A stretch of 64,000 nt of DNA from Pezicula radicicola (GCA_003008705.1 PDUO01000003.1:1248793-1312792), one strand, 5' to 3'. Numbered from the stretch's first letter, positions 47,312 to 59,800 are shown. Notes: a model not told the origin generated them from the sequence alone. Translations and numbers: made by a program.

Positions 47312-48246
47312 CCTCTCCTAGACATCATCTAGACCACATATTGATGTGACAAAGCCACAGCCTTAGCTACGAACGTAGTGTAAACTGTAGTGGTTATGGC
47401 TACTGCTAATACCATCGACGCCATCATTCACAAGTTCTTGACTTCTCTATCCGGTCAGGAAGGCTCTTTTTGTTCACATTTGCATTCACAATTGCATTTG
47501 CAATGTGGAGTGTGTTTTCTTGATAGTTTGTGCTGTTGGTACCTCTATAGTTAGTATTTATGATATTGAAGAGAGAGATAATTTCAGAAAGTTGGGAAAG
47601 TTGGGAAATGTACCTAGACTCTTGTTGTACGTTTGTAGGGCATTTTGTAGATGGTTGGGATGGTGTGTTGGGCTTGTCTTAATGTTTCGTTGTCCTAGTC
47701 GGAATCCTAGTCGGAATCAGAATCAGAATTAGAGATTTCTTTTTTGGATATTGAGATTTCGGTGGCTTGCTGGCAATTAGAGGAAGACATTTCGCCTTTT
47801 TTGTGAAATTTGGGATGATGCATGCTTTTAAGGTGGGGTTGTTTGGTGATTAGGTCTTAAGTGTGTAGGTGCAGTGGATTTTAAGTAGGTTAAGTTTGTA
47901 GGAATGTGTAGGTTGGGAATATGCTGGAAATGCATGGGAATTCATATGTAGGAATATTAGGACGTAGACTGACGTTTTAGGTACTAGTGCTAAGTGGTAG
48001 CGAGAATGTACATGTAACTAAGTCTCCTACTAAGTGTATAGTAACCTTAGTGTTTTTACTAGTAGCTAAGTTATATTAGAGAGCGCTATACCCCTACCTC
48101 CTCTACTATTCTGTACTTTGCCTAATGTAAATAGAGAGCTAGGATGGGATTAAATAAATAACATGGGCGAGTATAATATATTGTACTGTACAAGCTTTAG
48201 TCGGGCGCAAAAGTAAGATCCTATAAGAATGTTAGGCATGTGAGTT

Positions 48247-48264
48247 ACTCAAGCCAAGTCAGTT
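48247..48264 (-). repeat. Dispersed 18-bp unit, locus 5 (inverted)
   Basis: On the minus strand AACTGACTTGGCTTGAGT, followed by AACTCACATG. Confidence 0.55.
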
Positions 48265-48864
48265 ATCATCCTGTAGTATACCTATTTTTCTAAAATATTA
48301 AATATAATCTACGTAGCAGTGACTCTATTTTTATGTGCTTTTCAAATTTCTACATGGAATAAAGAGTTCAAGCCTCTCTGAACATAAAGTATACAGGTAG
48401 AGGTAGGTACCTTAGTCCGGACGTAAGGCAATATGGTAACACTACCCAATAACAAATCCGAAAATGTCTTAAGGCTACTGTAAGCAAAAGAAACCACACT
48501 TTAGGGAACTGGCAATAATCCAATTAAAAGGCTCATAAGGTGATTTAATGTTATCAAGTTGTGCCTATCATTAAAAATATACTGTTTCAATACTGTCGCG
48601 CCTTTTTTCATAGCCTTTTAAGCCGTCACTTCACCTAAACACTTCACGTAGATTCCCACATCCCAAAAGATTATCTAGGCGATTTCAAAAAAATCTACTC
48701 ACCAACTCCTATCTAGAAAAATGGAGTTTTACTAAAACAATTCAAATCCAACAATCTAGAGTACAACCTTCCATGCTAGAGAAATACTTTGCCTATAAAA
48801 AAAGAGAAGATTCAAACAAACAAAGAACTAAGAACTTAAAAATTGAAGACAATATCCTCCATAC

Positions 48865-48959
48865 TGCATTCGCCGGGAATCGAACCCGGAGCTAGCCCAT
48901 GTTGTTACTCCTTGAAGAGTTATTGGCAAGGGCTAATTTTACCATTAAACCACGAATGC
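48865..48959 (-). tRNA. tRNA-Gly (GCC) with anticodon-loop intron
   Basis: On the minus strand the acceptor GCATTCG pairs with CGAATGC. The D arm has GGTTTAATGGTAAAA, and the T arm CCGGG-TTCGATT-CCCGG is perfect. The anticodon arm AGCCC-TTGCCA..GGGCT reads anticodon GCC, with an intron of about 22 nt after position 37. The discriminator is A and no CCA is encoded. The plus-strand ORF through this locus (SPGIEPGAS) is the usual tRNA shadow. Confidence 0.9.
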
Positions 48960-50859
48960 TATTTATTTCTGTTGTTTGATAAAGGCCATTTTCCCTATTT
49001 TGCGTTTTGGCGAAGCTGCGGGAGGTCGTTAGTGGGGGAAAAAAACATTGAAGTCTTTTTTGGTTTATTTTGTGGGATTTTGGGATTTTGGGATTTGGAT
49101 TGCGGATTACGGAATATTTTTCCCCTTTGGTTAATGTGGGTCTTAGGTACATATTGGTGCTTTGTGCCTTTGTGGTTCGGGTTGAATTCGGTTCGGTTCG
49201 GGATCTTAGGTAGGGTTACTCCGGTTGATCGTATTTCATGGGTTATTAGTAATGGATTTGGGTATGCTTAGGTGTGCTTGGGTATACTTGGGTTTTGAGG
49301 TTGGGTTGAAAAGGTGGGTGACTAAATTGTCAAGAGCATGGATTTTTCATCAAGAAGATAAGTGGAGATAATTTTATAGATTTGGATACACAAACGTATA
49401 TATTAGTTCTACTAAATTATTCGCAAATTCTCAGAAGCAACTGATTCATTTTGATTACTCCGTGTTGTCTATACTTTTACCTCCTCGCTTCGCCTCGCTT
49501 GATAAATTAAAAAGTTAAGCGACGGCTTTACTACCGGTCCCTCTCCGTTAATTGTAGACGTGTATCCTTTGCTTTAATAAATAATGCTTTGACTCTGAAC
49601 AATTGTCTTTCTCTTATCTGCAGCTCCTCATTTGCTGATGTTACAAACGAACAGAATACCTTGGTAGCTTTCTCTGGAATCGGATCATGTCTTAGAAACC
49701 ACGTGTTATGTTAATCTGCTGATAATACGAAGCGATGAAGTGTGAGAGGTGGTTTAGAAGAGATTGCGCCGAGAAATGGTTCTTGCTCAGATTATGGATT
49801 AAGGGACAATGTCTTACTCCGCAGTTCTGTGAGTCTTCTCCCTATGAACTGTAAACAGGTGTGAGATACGGATGGTTCTGTGCAGTTGCGTTTCTTGGTA
49901 CATTGGCTTTTAATGCGTGATTGAAAGGAGTAACGATGTACAAACTTTGATTGTTGGTGATTAGCCCACATTGAATGGACAACAGTCTGTGAGGATTTAT
50001 TCATCTTGAATTGCATCTATGTCTCTATCTTCCTTACTCATCATACCCCAATGCAATATCCAACAGCGCGACATTTTTATCCCAGGACTGCTCACTCACT
50101 GAGATCAAACATCCAACCCACTATGGCAATAAGTCCTCTCCTTAAAAAGCATCGCAAATTGTGTCGATCAAGCTTTCCATAAGCGATCGTATGTGCAAAT
50201 CGCACATAGCAAAAACACCTTTCCCAAGTGATGATGAAAAGAGCGCCTCCGGGATGAATAGAATTATATCCCATCCCAAGCGCTACCCAGACCAGAACCC
50301 CATAATGCTAAGTAAAGTCCCGCTTTGAAACCCAAAAAAAAGTCGTGTCGAGAGAGTCATGAAAAGGAACCAGTCGGCCCTTGAGCCTTCTAAAACGAGA
50401 AAAGGTTCTGCGGCCAGGGTACTCCAACGAGTCATCAATTAAGGTGTATAGAAGCGAACTAAGAGGCTGAGCTCTTATCGAATAACAAAGGAGATTGTGA
50501 GTGAGTGTGGTAGATGCCCCATTGGCGGTAATACAGTGACAACCGATCCGATAAATGCAGACGCAGCGTGAGCCACTTTTGTTTCCTTCCTTTTATAATG
50601 ATCCCGAACCGATGATATCCTTCTGATGAAATGCGCCGAACCCGAAAAAAGAGAAAACTCATGAGAGAACCCCAAAGTACGCCCGCTGCTCGAGTAGGGG
50701 TCCACGAAGTGCGACAAAGGACGATGAACGAAGGGGTATATTGTGCGTGTGAAAAATTCGAGCAGATTCGATAATGCGATATGGTGGTGTTGTAATACAT
50801 GTATTAAATACAGATAACTTTATACAGTTGAAGCGAATTTCGTTGATATGGTGTCATGG
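48960..50859. other. Intergenic region, 3' flank of phospholipase C
   Basis: 1.9 kb without a supported gene. It includes a short GGGATTTT repeat near 49075. The right half should hold the phospholipase 3' UTR. ORFs here are short and family-less. Confidence 0.5.
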
Positions 50860-53800
50860 TCATTGGGAGCCACTATCAATCGATGATTTCTCTCCCGAGG
50901 ACTTTTCGAATGAACTCTTGTCCGAAAATGACCGTTCGACGGCAGATTTTGGCGACATCGGTGTTCGACTCCACACCGTGCGCCCTATTGTCTTTAATTT
51001 TCCCAAAGATTCAGGTGTTTCTGGGCCATTGATATAAATACTAGTGGCTGGGTCAATCTTGATGCGGCAAAAAAGGGTCGAGAAGAGGAATTGATCTCCG
51101 TTGCTGTCATACAACGGTAATGTGCGATAACCTTGTTTGAGGCTGTTGAGTTTCGCTGTGTATGTTGCGAGTGGAGAGCCACGGTCACTATAGGTGTGGC
51201 CATCAGAGGAACATCTGACAGTGAAGCGGACAAAGACCAAGTCGGGAAATTTGGTGGTCAAGTTGAAATTAAACTTCTTGTCGAAGATCGGATTAAAGCC
51301 ATTCTCTTGGACAATTTGTGTGCGCCGGCGGTGTGGTGCACCCAGTCCAGAGGATCCGTCTTTCGAAGACGCATCAAGTCCTCCTTCCCCAACAACACCA
51401 TTAGCTTCCTTTGTCTTATCATCGGCATGATACACCTCGACCTCGACATACGGATCGACACTTCGCTTCGGTGGCAGCCCTTTAGGTCGCATGAGTTGCT
51501 GGGCAGAGATCACATCAATGGAGAAGTTGACTTCCTTTCGTTCTAGCTTAATGCTCGCTCCCGGAACGCTTGGTACCATCCTGATCTCTCGAAGCTCTCT
51601 TGGCTTGAGAACGTAGCCCGATTGATCTGTACCTGCTGCAAACATTGCATCGTTCAACTGCATGCCAAGATCATAAGTCTGCCAGTTCAAAGCTACCATC
51701 TGTACACCTCGTCGCCAATACGTGAGAGGATCGAAATTAGTAGATGCTACTCGCCATCCATTCGGATACACCCGCATCATATATCGCATATTGTGCCTGA
51801 TCAAAGTGTTCTTCTCCTCGGAAGTCTTGGTATTCTTTTGAAAAGTCTGTTCCATGAAGGAGTAAACGTGATTATACGTCTTACTATCTGGAGTGTCGAA
51901 GCCATGAAATTTGATACCCGCAGTATAAACACCAAGCTCACCGAGAACCTTGATGATGTTACTTGTCTTGTTCTTCTTGTTGCTGTCTCGTGCCTTGGCA
52001 ATATCATCAAGACTCTCGCTGTCGCTGGTACTGCTACTGAAACTATCGTTGGTATCGTTTCCAGAACGGGCAGTATCAGTACGACCAATGAAGCGTAATT
52101 TGGGATCACGAGTGTATGGACTGGGTGGTACCAGACCTGCTGAAGTAATAGCTGAGTTATCGAGCTGTACAGGTCTGAGGTAAGGTGAGCTGACGCTGGT
52201 GCCACGGCTCCGGCCACCGATGCTGGGTTCAGAGGCATTGAAGTCTTGAAGGATTCGAGGTTTCTTCACTTTGATGAGGATTCGGTGCAACAACTGTTGG
52301 GGCGATGGAAGCTGATCGGTTGATGCGTCTATTGGCTCAGTGATAAGCTTTGAGCCACAGGTTTCCTTAATGATCTCAGCCATTGCTGTCTGTTGAGCTG
52401 CATTGCAATGTACTTCGAGCGAGATCAAAAGAGGATATGGAGATTTAACAAAGGCGTATTTGCTGATAGTAGACATGACATCGCGGAAAGAGACTTGGCT
52501 TGTAAGTGTTCTACCATGCATGACGACAGGTTGCCCGTCAGCACCGTTCCAACAGTCTACCTCGACACATCTACATCCCTTATTCAAGGCTGAGATATAA
52601 GCTTCAACGCTCGATTCTCCAGCAACCTGCCTACCTAAGAGATAAGTGTTGTGGGAACTAGAGATGAAGTATTCGTGCAGAGGCCTGTCAAGAGTATATT
52701 CAGCTGTAGGACTTGCCAGTGGCACGTTGAAGGTGGAAATGAGGTAGCTCGATAAAGCCGCCTCGCTCATACGCGGGAAGTCGCCGTCAGTAGCGACCTG
52801 TTGTGCCTGATCCTTCGATTTCGACCGGCGAACGAACTTGGCAAACACAGTATCCCAATGTGACCTGTCTGCATCGACATCTTCACCTTGCACCTCTCTC
52901 AGGAAGCGGAAAAATTCTTCCGAAGTCATCCCTTTCACCACGTCTGAAGCCAATTCTCTATAGAGAGCCCCTATGTCTTCTCTTCTCTTCATGAACCTCA
53001 CAAAGTCCTGGAACTCGGTAAAATTCAAGCGGCCAGATCTGGAGTAGTCTGCTTGATCAAACTTCGAGCGAAGGTAATTTGACGAGCCATGGATGTGCAG
53101 GCTTCGACAAAGCCTCTCGACGCCAATGAAGTCAATGTCTTCTTCATCTTCCGAGTGAGGCCTGTCTCCAAAGTGCTTGGTCATTTCAGCGCGCCAGTAA
53201 GCTTTGACGGCCTTGTCGTGGAAAGATGACAAAGACGCCATAAGATCATGCCGATGCTTCGAGATAGCATCAAGGGTCGATGTCCACAAGTCAAAGGTCT
53301 GATCATCATTAGCAATCAAGTGCATAACTTTCTGTGACCGGCCCTTGGACTTGTCCGGAACAGCGTATAAGATGGAAAAGAATCTCGGTTCGTCAGTAGC
53401 TGGCACTCCAAATTCCTGTCGGTAATTTCGGGCGTCTACACCAGAACGGATTTCCTTGATGTCGTCGATATAGAATGATTTGGAAGGTCGGTTCTTGTCC
53501 CATGAGACCTTGGCCGCTTCATTTTCAAGAACGAAGGTCAGTAGCTTCTTCTTTTTCTTTGTGACTTTCGTCATAGCTGTACCTTGCAGCAGAATCGAAG
53601 GTATCACAGGGCCCGGACCAGGACTTGAGGTTACAGGGCCACTTGAACCAGCCAGAGACGCAGTTGTGCTACCACTTGCGAAATCTTTTGAACCGTCGTT
53701 ACCGAGCATCGAGTTTAACTCGTCTCTATAGTCATCCGTTAACTCGTCATCCGAGTCTCCAAACAAAGCTCCTCTCCCACCCTCAGGAGCCGTGTTCGTG

Positions 53801-54321
53801 CTGTCACTCCGACGGCGCATGATGACTGGCCCTGTACTCTGGTCCCGACTCGTCGCTGTAGTAGACGATTGACGTCTTCGGCCTGCAAATTTAGATGCCC
53901 TGTTGGATATCCTTCTTATTAACCCAGGAGATTTGCTTTGGGCCATTGCTTCACTCATAGCACTGTGACTCGACTTCCGAGAGACGGTCGAAATTGGCTC
54001 AGGGAGCTCGAAATTGGGTGGGAGGTATTCGGCTTCACGGCCACGCATCGGTTCGGGTGAGCCTTGCATAGAAGAGTTGCTTGTAGTAAGATTTGCAGTT
54101 TCGGGCGACATGACGGGCGAAGCCTGCTGGGAGCTGGACGCAATTGACGAGGCCGAAGCTGGTATGGAGTTTGTGGATTGGATTGAGGGTAGGAAAGAGG
54201 TTTGGACGTGGCTCGGTCGTGCGCGTCTGATGGTGGCGGATGGTGTGTTCATGTTGTTTGTTTGTGGTATGGAAGGTGAGGTAGCTGTCGCCAGCTGTGA
54301 GGGACTTGAGGTGGCAGACAT
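50860..54321 (-). CDS. PLC1: Phosphoinositide-specific phospholipase C (delta-like)
   Basis: Hydrolyses PI(4,5)P2 to inositol trisphosphate and diacylglycerol at the plasma membrane, in calcium signalling. Single exon, 1,153 aa, with the complete PLC-delta architecture. A Ser/Thr-rich N-terminal region (1-245) precedes a PH-like domain (about 245-365; VTKKKKKLLTFVLENE at its start). EF-hand-like repeats follow (about 390-470; KFDQADYSRSGRLNFTEFQ is a good calcium loop). The X box (about 545-690) has the catalytic His in FISSSHNTYLLGRQ, plus EVDCWNG and a second His in VMHGRTLTS. An acidic/Ser linker leads to the Y box (about 785-910; GVYTAGIKFHGF, NMRYMMRVYPNGWRV, MVALNWQTYDLGMQLN) and a C2 domain (about 920-1075; SIDVISAQQLMRPKG, VDPYVEVEVY). 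All key active-site positions that I can see are kept. The Ser-rich tail is species-specific. Confidence 0.95.
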   Translation of the reverse strand: MSATSSPSQLATATSPSIPQTNNMNTPSATIRRARPSHVQTSFLPSIQSTNSIPASASSIASSSQQASPVMSPETANLTTSNSSMQGSPEPMRGREAEYLPPNFELPEPISTVSRKSSHSAMSEAMAQSKSPGLIRRISNRASKFAGRRRQSSTTATSRDQSTGPVIMRRRSDSTNTAPEGGRGALFGDSDDELTDDYRDELNSMLGNDGSKDFASGSTTASLAGSSGPVTSSPGPGPVIPSILLQGTAMTKVTKKKKKLLTFVLENEAAKVSWDKNRPSKSFYIDDIKEIRSGVDARNYRQEFGVPATDEPRFFSILYAVPDKSKGRSQKVMHLIANDDQTFDLWTSTLDAISKHRHDLMASLSSFHDKAVKAYWRAEMTKHFGDRPHSEDEEDIDFIGVERLCRSLHIHGSSNYLRSKFDQADYSRSGRLNFTEFQDFVRFMKRREDIGALYRELASDVVKGMTSEEFFRFLREVQGEDVDADRSHWDTVFAKFVRRSKSKDQAQQVATDGDFPRMSEAALSSYLISTFNVPLASPTAEYTLDRPLHEYFISSSHNTYLLGRQVAGESSVEAYISALNKGCRCVEVDCWNGADGQPVVMHGRTLTSQVSFRDVMSTISKYAFVKSPYPLLISLEVHCNAAQQTAMAEIIKETCGSKLITEPIDASTDQLPSPQQLLHRILIKVKKPRILQDFNASEPSIGGRSRGTSVSSPYLRPVQLDNSAITSAGLVPPSPYTRDPKLRFIGRTDTARSGNDTNDSFSSSTSDSESLDDIAKARDSNKKNKTSNIIKVLGELGVYTAGIKFHGFDTPDSKTYNHVYSFMEQTFQKNTKTSEEKNTLIRHNMRYMMRVYPNGWRVASTNFDPLTYWRRGVQMVALNWQTYDLGMQLNDAMFAAGTDQSGYVLKPRELREIRMVPSVPGASIKLERKEVNFSIDVISAQQLMRPKGLPPKRSVDPYVEVEVYHADDKTKEANGVVGEGGLDASSKDGSSGLGAPHRRRTQIVQENGFNPIFDKKFNFNLTTKFPDLVFVRFTVRCSSDGHTYSDRGSPLATYTAKLNSLKQGYRTLPLYDSNGDQFLFSTLFCRIKIDPATSIYINGPETPESLGKLKTIGRTVWSRTPMSPKSAVERSFSDKSSFEKSSGEKSSIDSGSQ

Positions 54322-55445
54322 TGCAACGCGCTCTCAGTTGTATGTATTGCTCCAATGAGCTAGCCTGCAGGTAGTCGTGGAGAGGAGGGGTTTAAGAGCA
54401 CCAGATATCAGTGATTGAGCGCATGTTCTCTCTTGGGCGCCTGCCGACAGGGTTGAGAGGAAAGTTTGATATTGGTTGGCGGAGGAGGAATGATTGCGCA
54501 AACCCAGATGTCTTCGTGGGAGTTCTCCGTCAACGTCCAGTCAGGTGCTTTACTTTTGGATTTTGCTGTTTATTGGTACTGATGGAATTGTGGTCGATGA
54601 TGGTGGTGCATGAAGAAAAGGATGGGCCAGAAAGGTGCAGTATGCAGGCGTCCAGTTCAGGATGGCGATTGACAGCAGGTCGCGGGTTGATATTGAGCGA
54701 CGGAAGTTTTGGCTATCCACGGCCTGCAGGATTTTAGAATGTGAGAGATCAAATAATTGTTTGCCTGCTTGCTTTCGCGGCGACACAGAGTGCAAGAATG
54801 AGAACAAAAGCGGCGAGTAGGGACTGAATAGGTCGTTTCGTCGAAGATATGTAGGTAATGGGAAGTTGACCAGGCAAAGGTGCGCGTGCAGAAAGGAGGC
54901 TTGCGTAGTTGACGATGGAAAGAATTTGGTGGTTTTCCGGTATGTTTCTCGATGTTTAGAGCAAGAAGTGAAGGTGCGTGGGTGCGTGGGGATTGGGGAA
55001 TGTGGTGAGGTGAGGCGTGAAGTTTCGTCGCTCCGGGCCTGGGAACGTGGTGGAAGCAAAAAAAATAAATGACTGTGCTTGATTATTGTGTTGTGCCTCT
55101 TTCTGCTCTTGGGATTCGGGATTGGGGTTGGGATTTGGGATTTGGCGAGGACGGAATTTTAGTGGTAGCGTGGATAATAGCGTGGGTAGCGTGGGTAATG
55201 GGTAAGGCAGGTAACGAGGTAAGGTAAGGTAGTTTGGTTTAGTTTGGTGACTGGGTTAAGGAACACACAGGGGTTCCTGGCCGAACGAATCAGGAGATGT
55301 GCTTGGGCGCCGCCGATCAAGGTCCTTCCACGCAGCCAAATGTCTGTCAGGTCAGGTAAGGCGGATTTGAGCAGTCAAGTACGAGTAGTAGTGGGAGCAG
55401 GCAGTAGCAAAGCAAAGCAAAAGAGTAAGAGTGAGAGTACGACGA

Positions 55446-55480
55446 CGAGGAGGAGGAGGAGGAGGAGGAGGAAGAGGAGG
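55446..55480. repeat. (AGG)n microsatellite
   Basis: About ten AGG/GAG triplets, slightly interrupted. They give spurious poly-Arg reading frames. Confidence 0.85.
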
Positions 55481-56806
55481 ATAAGGGCGAGGATGATGAG
55501 GATGGCTATGGTGCTGCTGCTGATTGATGATGACGATAATAATGCTTGACTATAGGTATAGGTAGGTACGAATAGCAACAATCGTCGTCGGAACCAGGCT
55601 TGGTCCTACGAGCAGAATAAGAATAGGACAGGAGAGAGAGAGAGACGTGTGAGCGGCACATCTATCTGCACCCTGCAGCATGTAGTAGTAGCAGGCAGGG
55701 CTTGGAGAGGCAGTTGAGGTAGTAGGTGTATGTAATGCAAAACTTGTCCGCGGACGAGGGCGAGATCAGCGGGGGGTGAGGCAGAGGCAGCGTCGACGAG
55801 CATATGCAGAGAGCAGGAAAGAGGAGAGGCAGACTGGTGGAGGGGCAAGACGGGAGAGAGGGCACTGCAGCTCTATATCACAGAATGGGATATTGTCACG
55901 ATGTCGGATAGAGTCACTTGCGACTACATGACCACATAATACATAATACCTTACCTCCCACTGCAGCAGCGGTGAGCGGGATGGACCTGATGAACCAGAA
56001 GCGCGGGGGAATAGCCAGGAAACAAAAGCAGACAAACCCAACCGTCATTCTAGCTGCAGCATATCAGCATCCATCAGAAGTGCAGCATGCACCAATGCAA
56101 ATGACAAGCCAGCAGTAGTAGCAGCAACAGGAGCACGAGCTGACTGGCGAAGCGGCCCTGTCAAAAGTGTCGCCTTGTCGCGGACGTCGTCGACATATGA
56201 CGATGTGATGAAATGATGGATGAGTGATGCCAATCATGACATTCCTATTCCAACTGAGGAAGTATCAACCAAATGCAGACCGCTTCCTTTGAACCAGTCA
56301 GCGTCTTTGCACTGCCTGTCTCGAGTGTCGTTGTCGTGGTCTTGTGACTCAATCTGAGGACAAGGAAGCGACGGCAGGGCTAAGAAAAGCGCGATGCGAT
56401 TGCCATGCCACGCTGTGTTGGCACAATCCACTGGGCGACGAGCACCAACTTTCCAAAGAGGCCAATGGCAGGACGAGGGTGCTGAGTGCAGAGATCGCGT
56501 TGCACACCGCATGTCGAGCTGCTTGTCAGTTACCTATTATTATTCCGTCGTAGGGTTTGACATCTTCGGATCGGATGGGGGTTGGAGTGGGATTTTGGGG
56601 CTACTACTGTACTATTCCTATGACCGGAGGATATCATCGTATTGCTCAGGCATGGTTTAATCGCTACATAGGTACCTTACCTACCGACGGAGTACCCACG
56701 CACTCAATGGTATGTGCTTTTTAGCGCTGGCCAAAGAGACCCAAGAAAAGGGGATTTGTCAGGCGGAAAGAAGAGAAGTTGTTGGTACTTGGTAACTCGT
56801 CGAGTT

Positions 56807-56824
56807 ACTCAGATCAAGTTAGTT
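56807..56824 (-). repeat. Dispersed 18-bp unit, locus 6 (inverted)
   Basis: On the minus strand AACTAACTTGATCTGAGT followed by AACTCGACGAGTTACC, the latter itself palindromic. Confidence 0.55.
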
Positions 56825-59800
56825 TGCATCGTATTAGTTATTGCTCAAACCAAGCCCATCCAGAATCTGCAGTACGGAGTATTTTTATTTTTTTTAATTA
56901 CTACGAACTGTGCTTCCTCGTATCCTGCATTCCTCGCCCACGCCTCTTTCCAGGCTGCCACCGAAAGAACATCCCAATCCCAAAGCCCTGAACCAACGCA
57001 AATGTACCTTCCACGATTATCCTGTCCTGGAAGTGCGCGTAGAGCCCTTCCTTCTTAGAATGCCTCACGCCGTTTTCCTGGATGTAGTATACGAACGCAG
57101 CGTCATCGACCAGGAGGGCCTTGTTGTTTCAACTTTCCGCAGGGGACTCTTGTCCATGCATCTCCATCTCGTTAAGGACTTATCGGCTGTGTGGACTCTG
57201 CAGTGTGGAGTGGTTCCCTGCCTGAGCCAGGACCCTGCCTCCTTGCGAATGAACACGCCTGCGCTGCTTGAAATTCCGCGTGTCCTCTGCTGCTGCATCA
57301 TCTCATTAAATGACGGCAACGAATCTCTATATCACTACCGTTGCGCACGCCCGGTTGACATGAAATTCAATAATATCCTGCTGACACTGACAGAACTATT
57401 GACGCTTCAGACACCGACCCCAATCGTGCCACCGGTCCTCTATTCCACGCCGCGTCTGCACCATCATTTAACCTTATGCAGCATATCTCGTACCCAGAGA
57501 CCGTGCTACACAACGGATGCGCTGATCATGATGATGTTTTCAGGCACGTCAACCAAGGCCAACACGGTAGGGCAAGCGGCGCATTTTTTCATTTTTGGGC
57601 TCTGCTTGCTCATTCGCTGCTGGTGGGTCGCTGTCCTTTCCTGGCAGGCTATGACAGCCACACCCATGTGGGTATTTTGGCTGAATCCCTGCAGAGGGCG
57701 ACTCTGCGAGACCGGTCAGCGGTGCAGAGCGAATGAACCTAGCGCAGAGTAGTGCAGCGCAGCGGTAAGCCAAACTCGATGTTTGCGCTTCGTTCTTTGC
57801 CTCGGCCGAAGTCTCCAACACACAGCTGTTTTCAATCTGAGAAGGACGGATGGCATCTGCTGCCGATGGGACACACATCCACACACACGTTCAGCGGGAA
57901 ATCCTGGATGTTCCCGTTGAGCGGTTGTCTCATCTGGACTTCAGAGTTCCGGTACAAAGATACTACTCCTGGTAGGCACTATACCTACGTACCTTTCGTA
58001 CTATTGAGGAGGTACCACTGGACAAGTCGCAAGGCGTCGGCGGCGTAGCACAATTAACGGTCTTTTCCCTCTTTATATACGTACACTTCCCTTTCCTCCA
58101 TCTATGTATGATCATTTCCATGATCGCCTTCTAGTGCTTCGTCGTTTACATACTGTACTTACGAGTTCTGTCCTCTAGGCGCGTGGCCGGGATGCGCGGA
58201 ACTCATCATTGAGGTTTCACGTACCTGAAGTCGCTCGGCAAGTTGATGATTAGCAGACCATCTGTGACCAGGGTACCCAAGGGGGTGTGGGAGGGACCCC
58301 TGTCTCAACCGCCGTGCTGGACTCGTTGGAGCAGGTTTTACTCGCACACGAGCCAAATGGTGGCTCCAGCCGTTGGAGTACCGCGCAACTTTCCTTGGCA
58401 CGAATCTTCCCTCTTGGTGTGGGGAACATCATGACACGCTCTCGGGACCTGTCGGATCTGCCTCAGGGCTGCTGCTGTTGTCGCACAGCATGCGATGACA
58501 TGAAGCAGCAGCACAACCACGTAGGAGCCGTAGGCGAATAGAGCCGAGGGAGCGAGGAAATCGAGATGTTGGATGTCGTGCGTGTGACACAGCAAGGACG
58601 CGAGGTAGGACAGGAAGACCCTCTGTGCGTTTTCAAAGCTGCCAATCCAGTGCGCGCGGTTGTTGTGCTATGATATTGTAAGAATAAAATTTCTTTGAAA
58701 TTACGAAAGAGGAAAAATTCCAAGGAAAATATTAATGCCAAATGGCCTAAAGCTGTGTGTGACATGCGACAGGCTTAGAATGCAGAAGAGATGATCTGGC
58801 AAGGAGTCATAGGGAAAGACAAGACACGGCAACGAGAGCAGGATTCGGGGCAAAATTAATGAAAAAAATTAAGTCAGTTCCGCTTGCTGGACGCCCAACG
58901 ATGGGAAAGTTCATATTGTCGCCCAAGCAGAAATTGGTTTTCCGCAAAGGCCATCCCCATCCCACCACTGCCGTGAATTTTACATTTTACATTAATGGGG
59001 CCCATACTCCGTCCGTCTTTGCCGATCGACCTTAAATCAGCGAGTGAAAATGCGCCGTATCGTGACTGTTCACTGTTGTCTCTTTCTCCAACGCTTCCGT
59101 GGACCTCTGACAGTTGTAATTGCGTGTCCTAAACTCCCAAGCTTCCTGCGACAACAATGCGCCTGATGATCGCCAGCCAGGCTGGGGGGGGAGGTTTTTT
59201 CGGGGAACAATGGAAAGGGCTGAAGGCTGAAGCTTCAAGAAGGATCGCGATCTCTCAATCTTTGACATTTTCTGTCCAAGCCACAGCTGGATCACTTTGG
59301 CAGTGCGCGCATCCGTAACTACTGCTGCACGCTGGTGCGGACGGGCACGACTGGCTGGTTTGTGGAGGACGCCCCTTCCGTTCGTAAGTGTAACTTGATC
59401 AGGTCAAAGTCCACGCCAAGCGCATCCTTTATCTCACTGCGAAAATAGTAATACGCAAACCTTAAGTTCTTAACAGATCATCCGAGGCTTGACCAGGCAA
59501 AAGAAGTAATTTGCGGACGGACCAAGCAGGTAAAGCCATGAGACTCGAGTACAGTACAGTACCTATGACTTGGTAATACAAAGTACTTTACTTTAGGTCC
59601 TTTGCTCATCATACTGTTATGAGCTGCTCAAACTTTAGGGTCATAATAATGGATTCAATCGGTTGTCATATGGTGTCTCGGTGGCCTGTTACGGATAGAA
59701 AAATATTATCAAAGTTAGAAAAGCGGCGGTTACAGAAAGCAATCTACTTGCTCGGAATTCGACAACAACAACATGTGCGCGCAGCTGTATCGTATCCTCT

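Larger units (their letters stand above)
46704..48864. other. Gene-poor, partly AT-rich intergenic region
   Basis: 2.1 kb without a supported gene. It contains a degenerate direct repeat (47066-47100 and 47278-47311, sharing CCCCATCCCGAAG and TGATCAT), a small tandem duplication at about 47694-47720 (TAGTCGGAATCC), AT-rich sequence from about 47900, and one 18-bp unit at 48247-48264. The ORF at 47505-47732 has no family resemblance. Confidence 0.5.

Noticed and set aside
48843..49271. Plus-strand ORF beginning with SPGIEPGAS
   Set aside because: Classic antisense shadow of a tRNA gene, here tRNA-Gly on the minus strand.
54550..55059. 169-codon minus-strand ORF upstream of phospholipase C
   Set aside because: Pyrimidine-rich leader sequence yields Ser/Pro/Leu/Thr-rich open frames; it lies immediately 5' of the phospholipase start and has no family features.
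55244..55549. ORF with poly-Arg segment
   Set aside because: Produced by the AGG microsatellite.
56910..57752. 280-codon plus-strand ORF
   Set aside because: It starts with GTG, contains Cys/His/Leu runs of no known family, and lies in sequence with overlapping open frames on both strands. Probably chance, though an orphan gene from the ATG at 57060 cannot be excluded.
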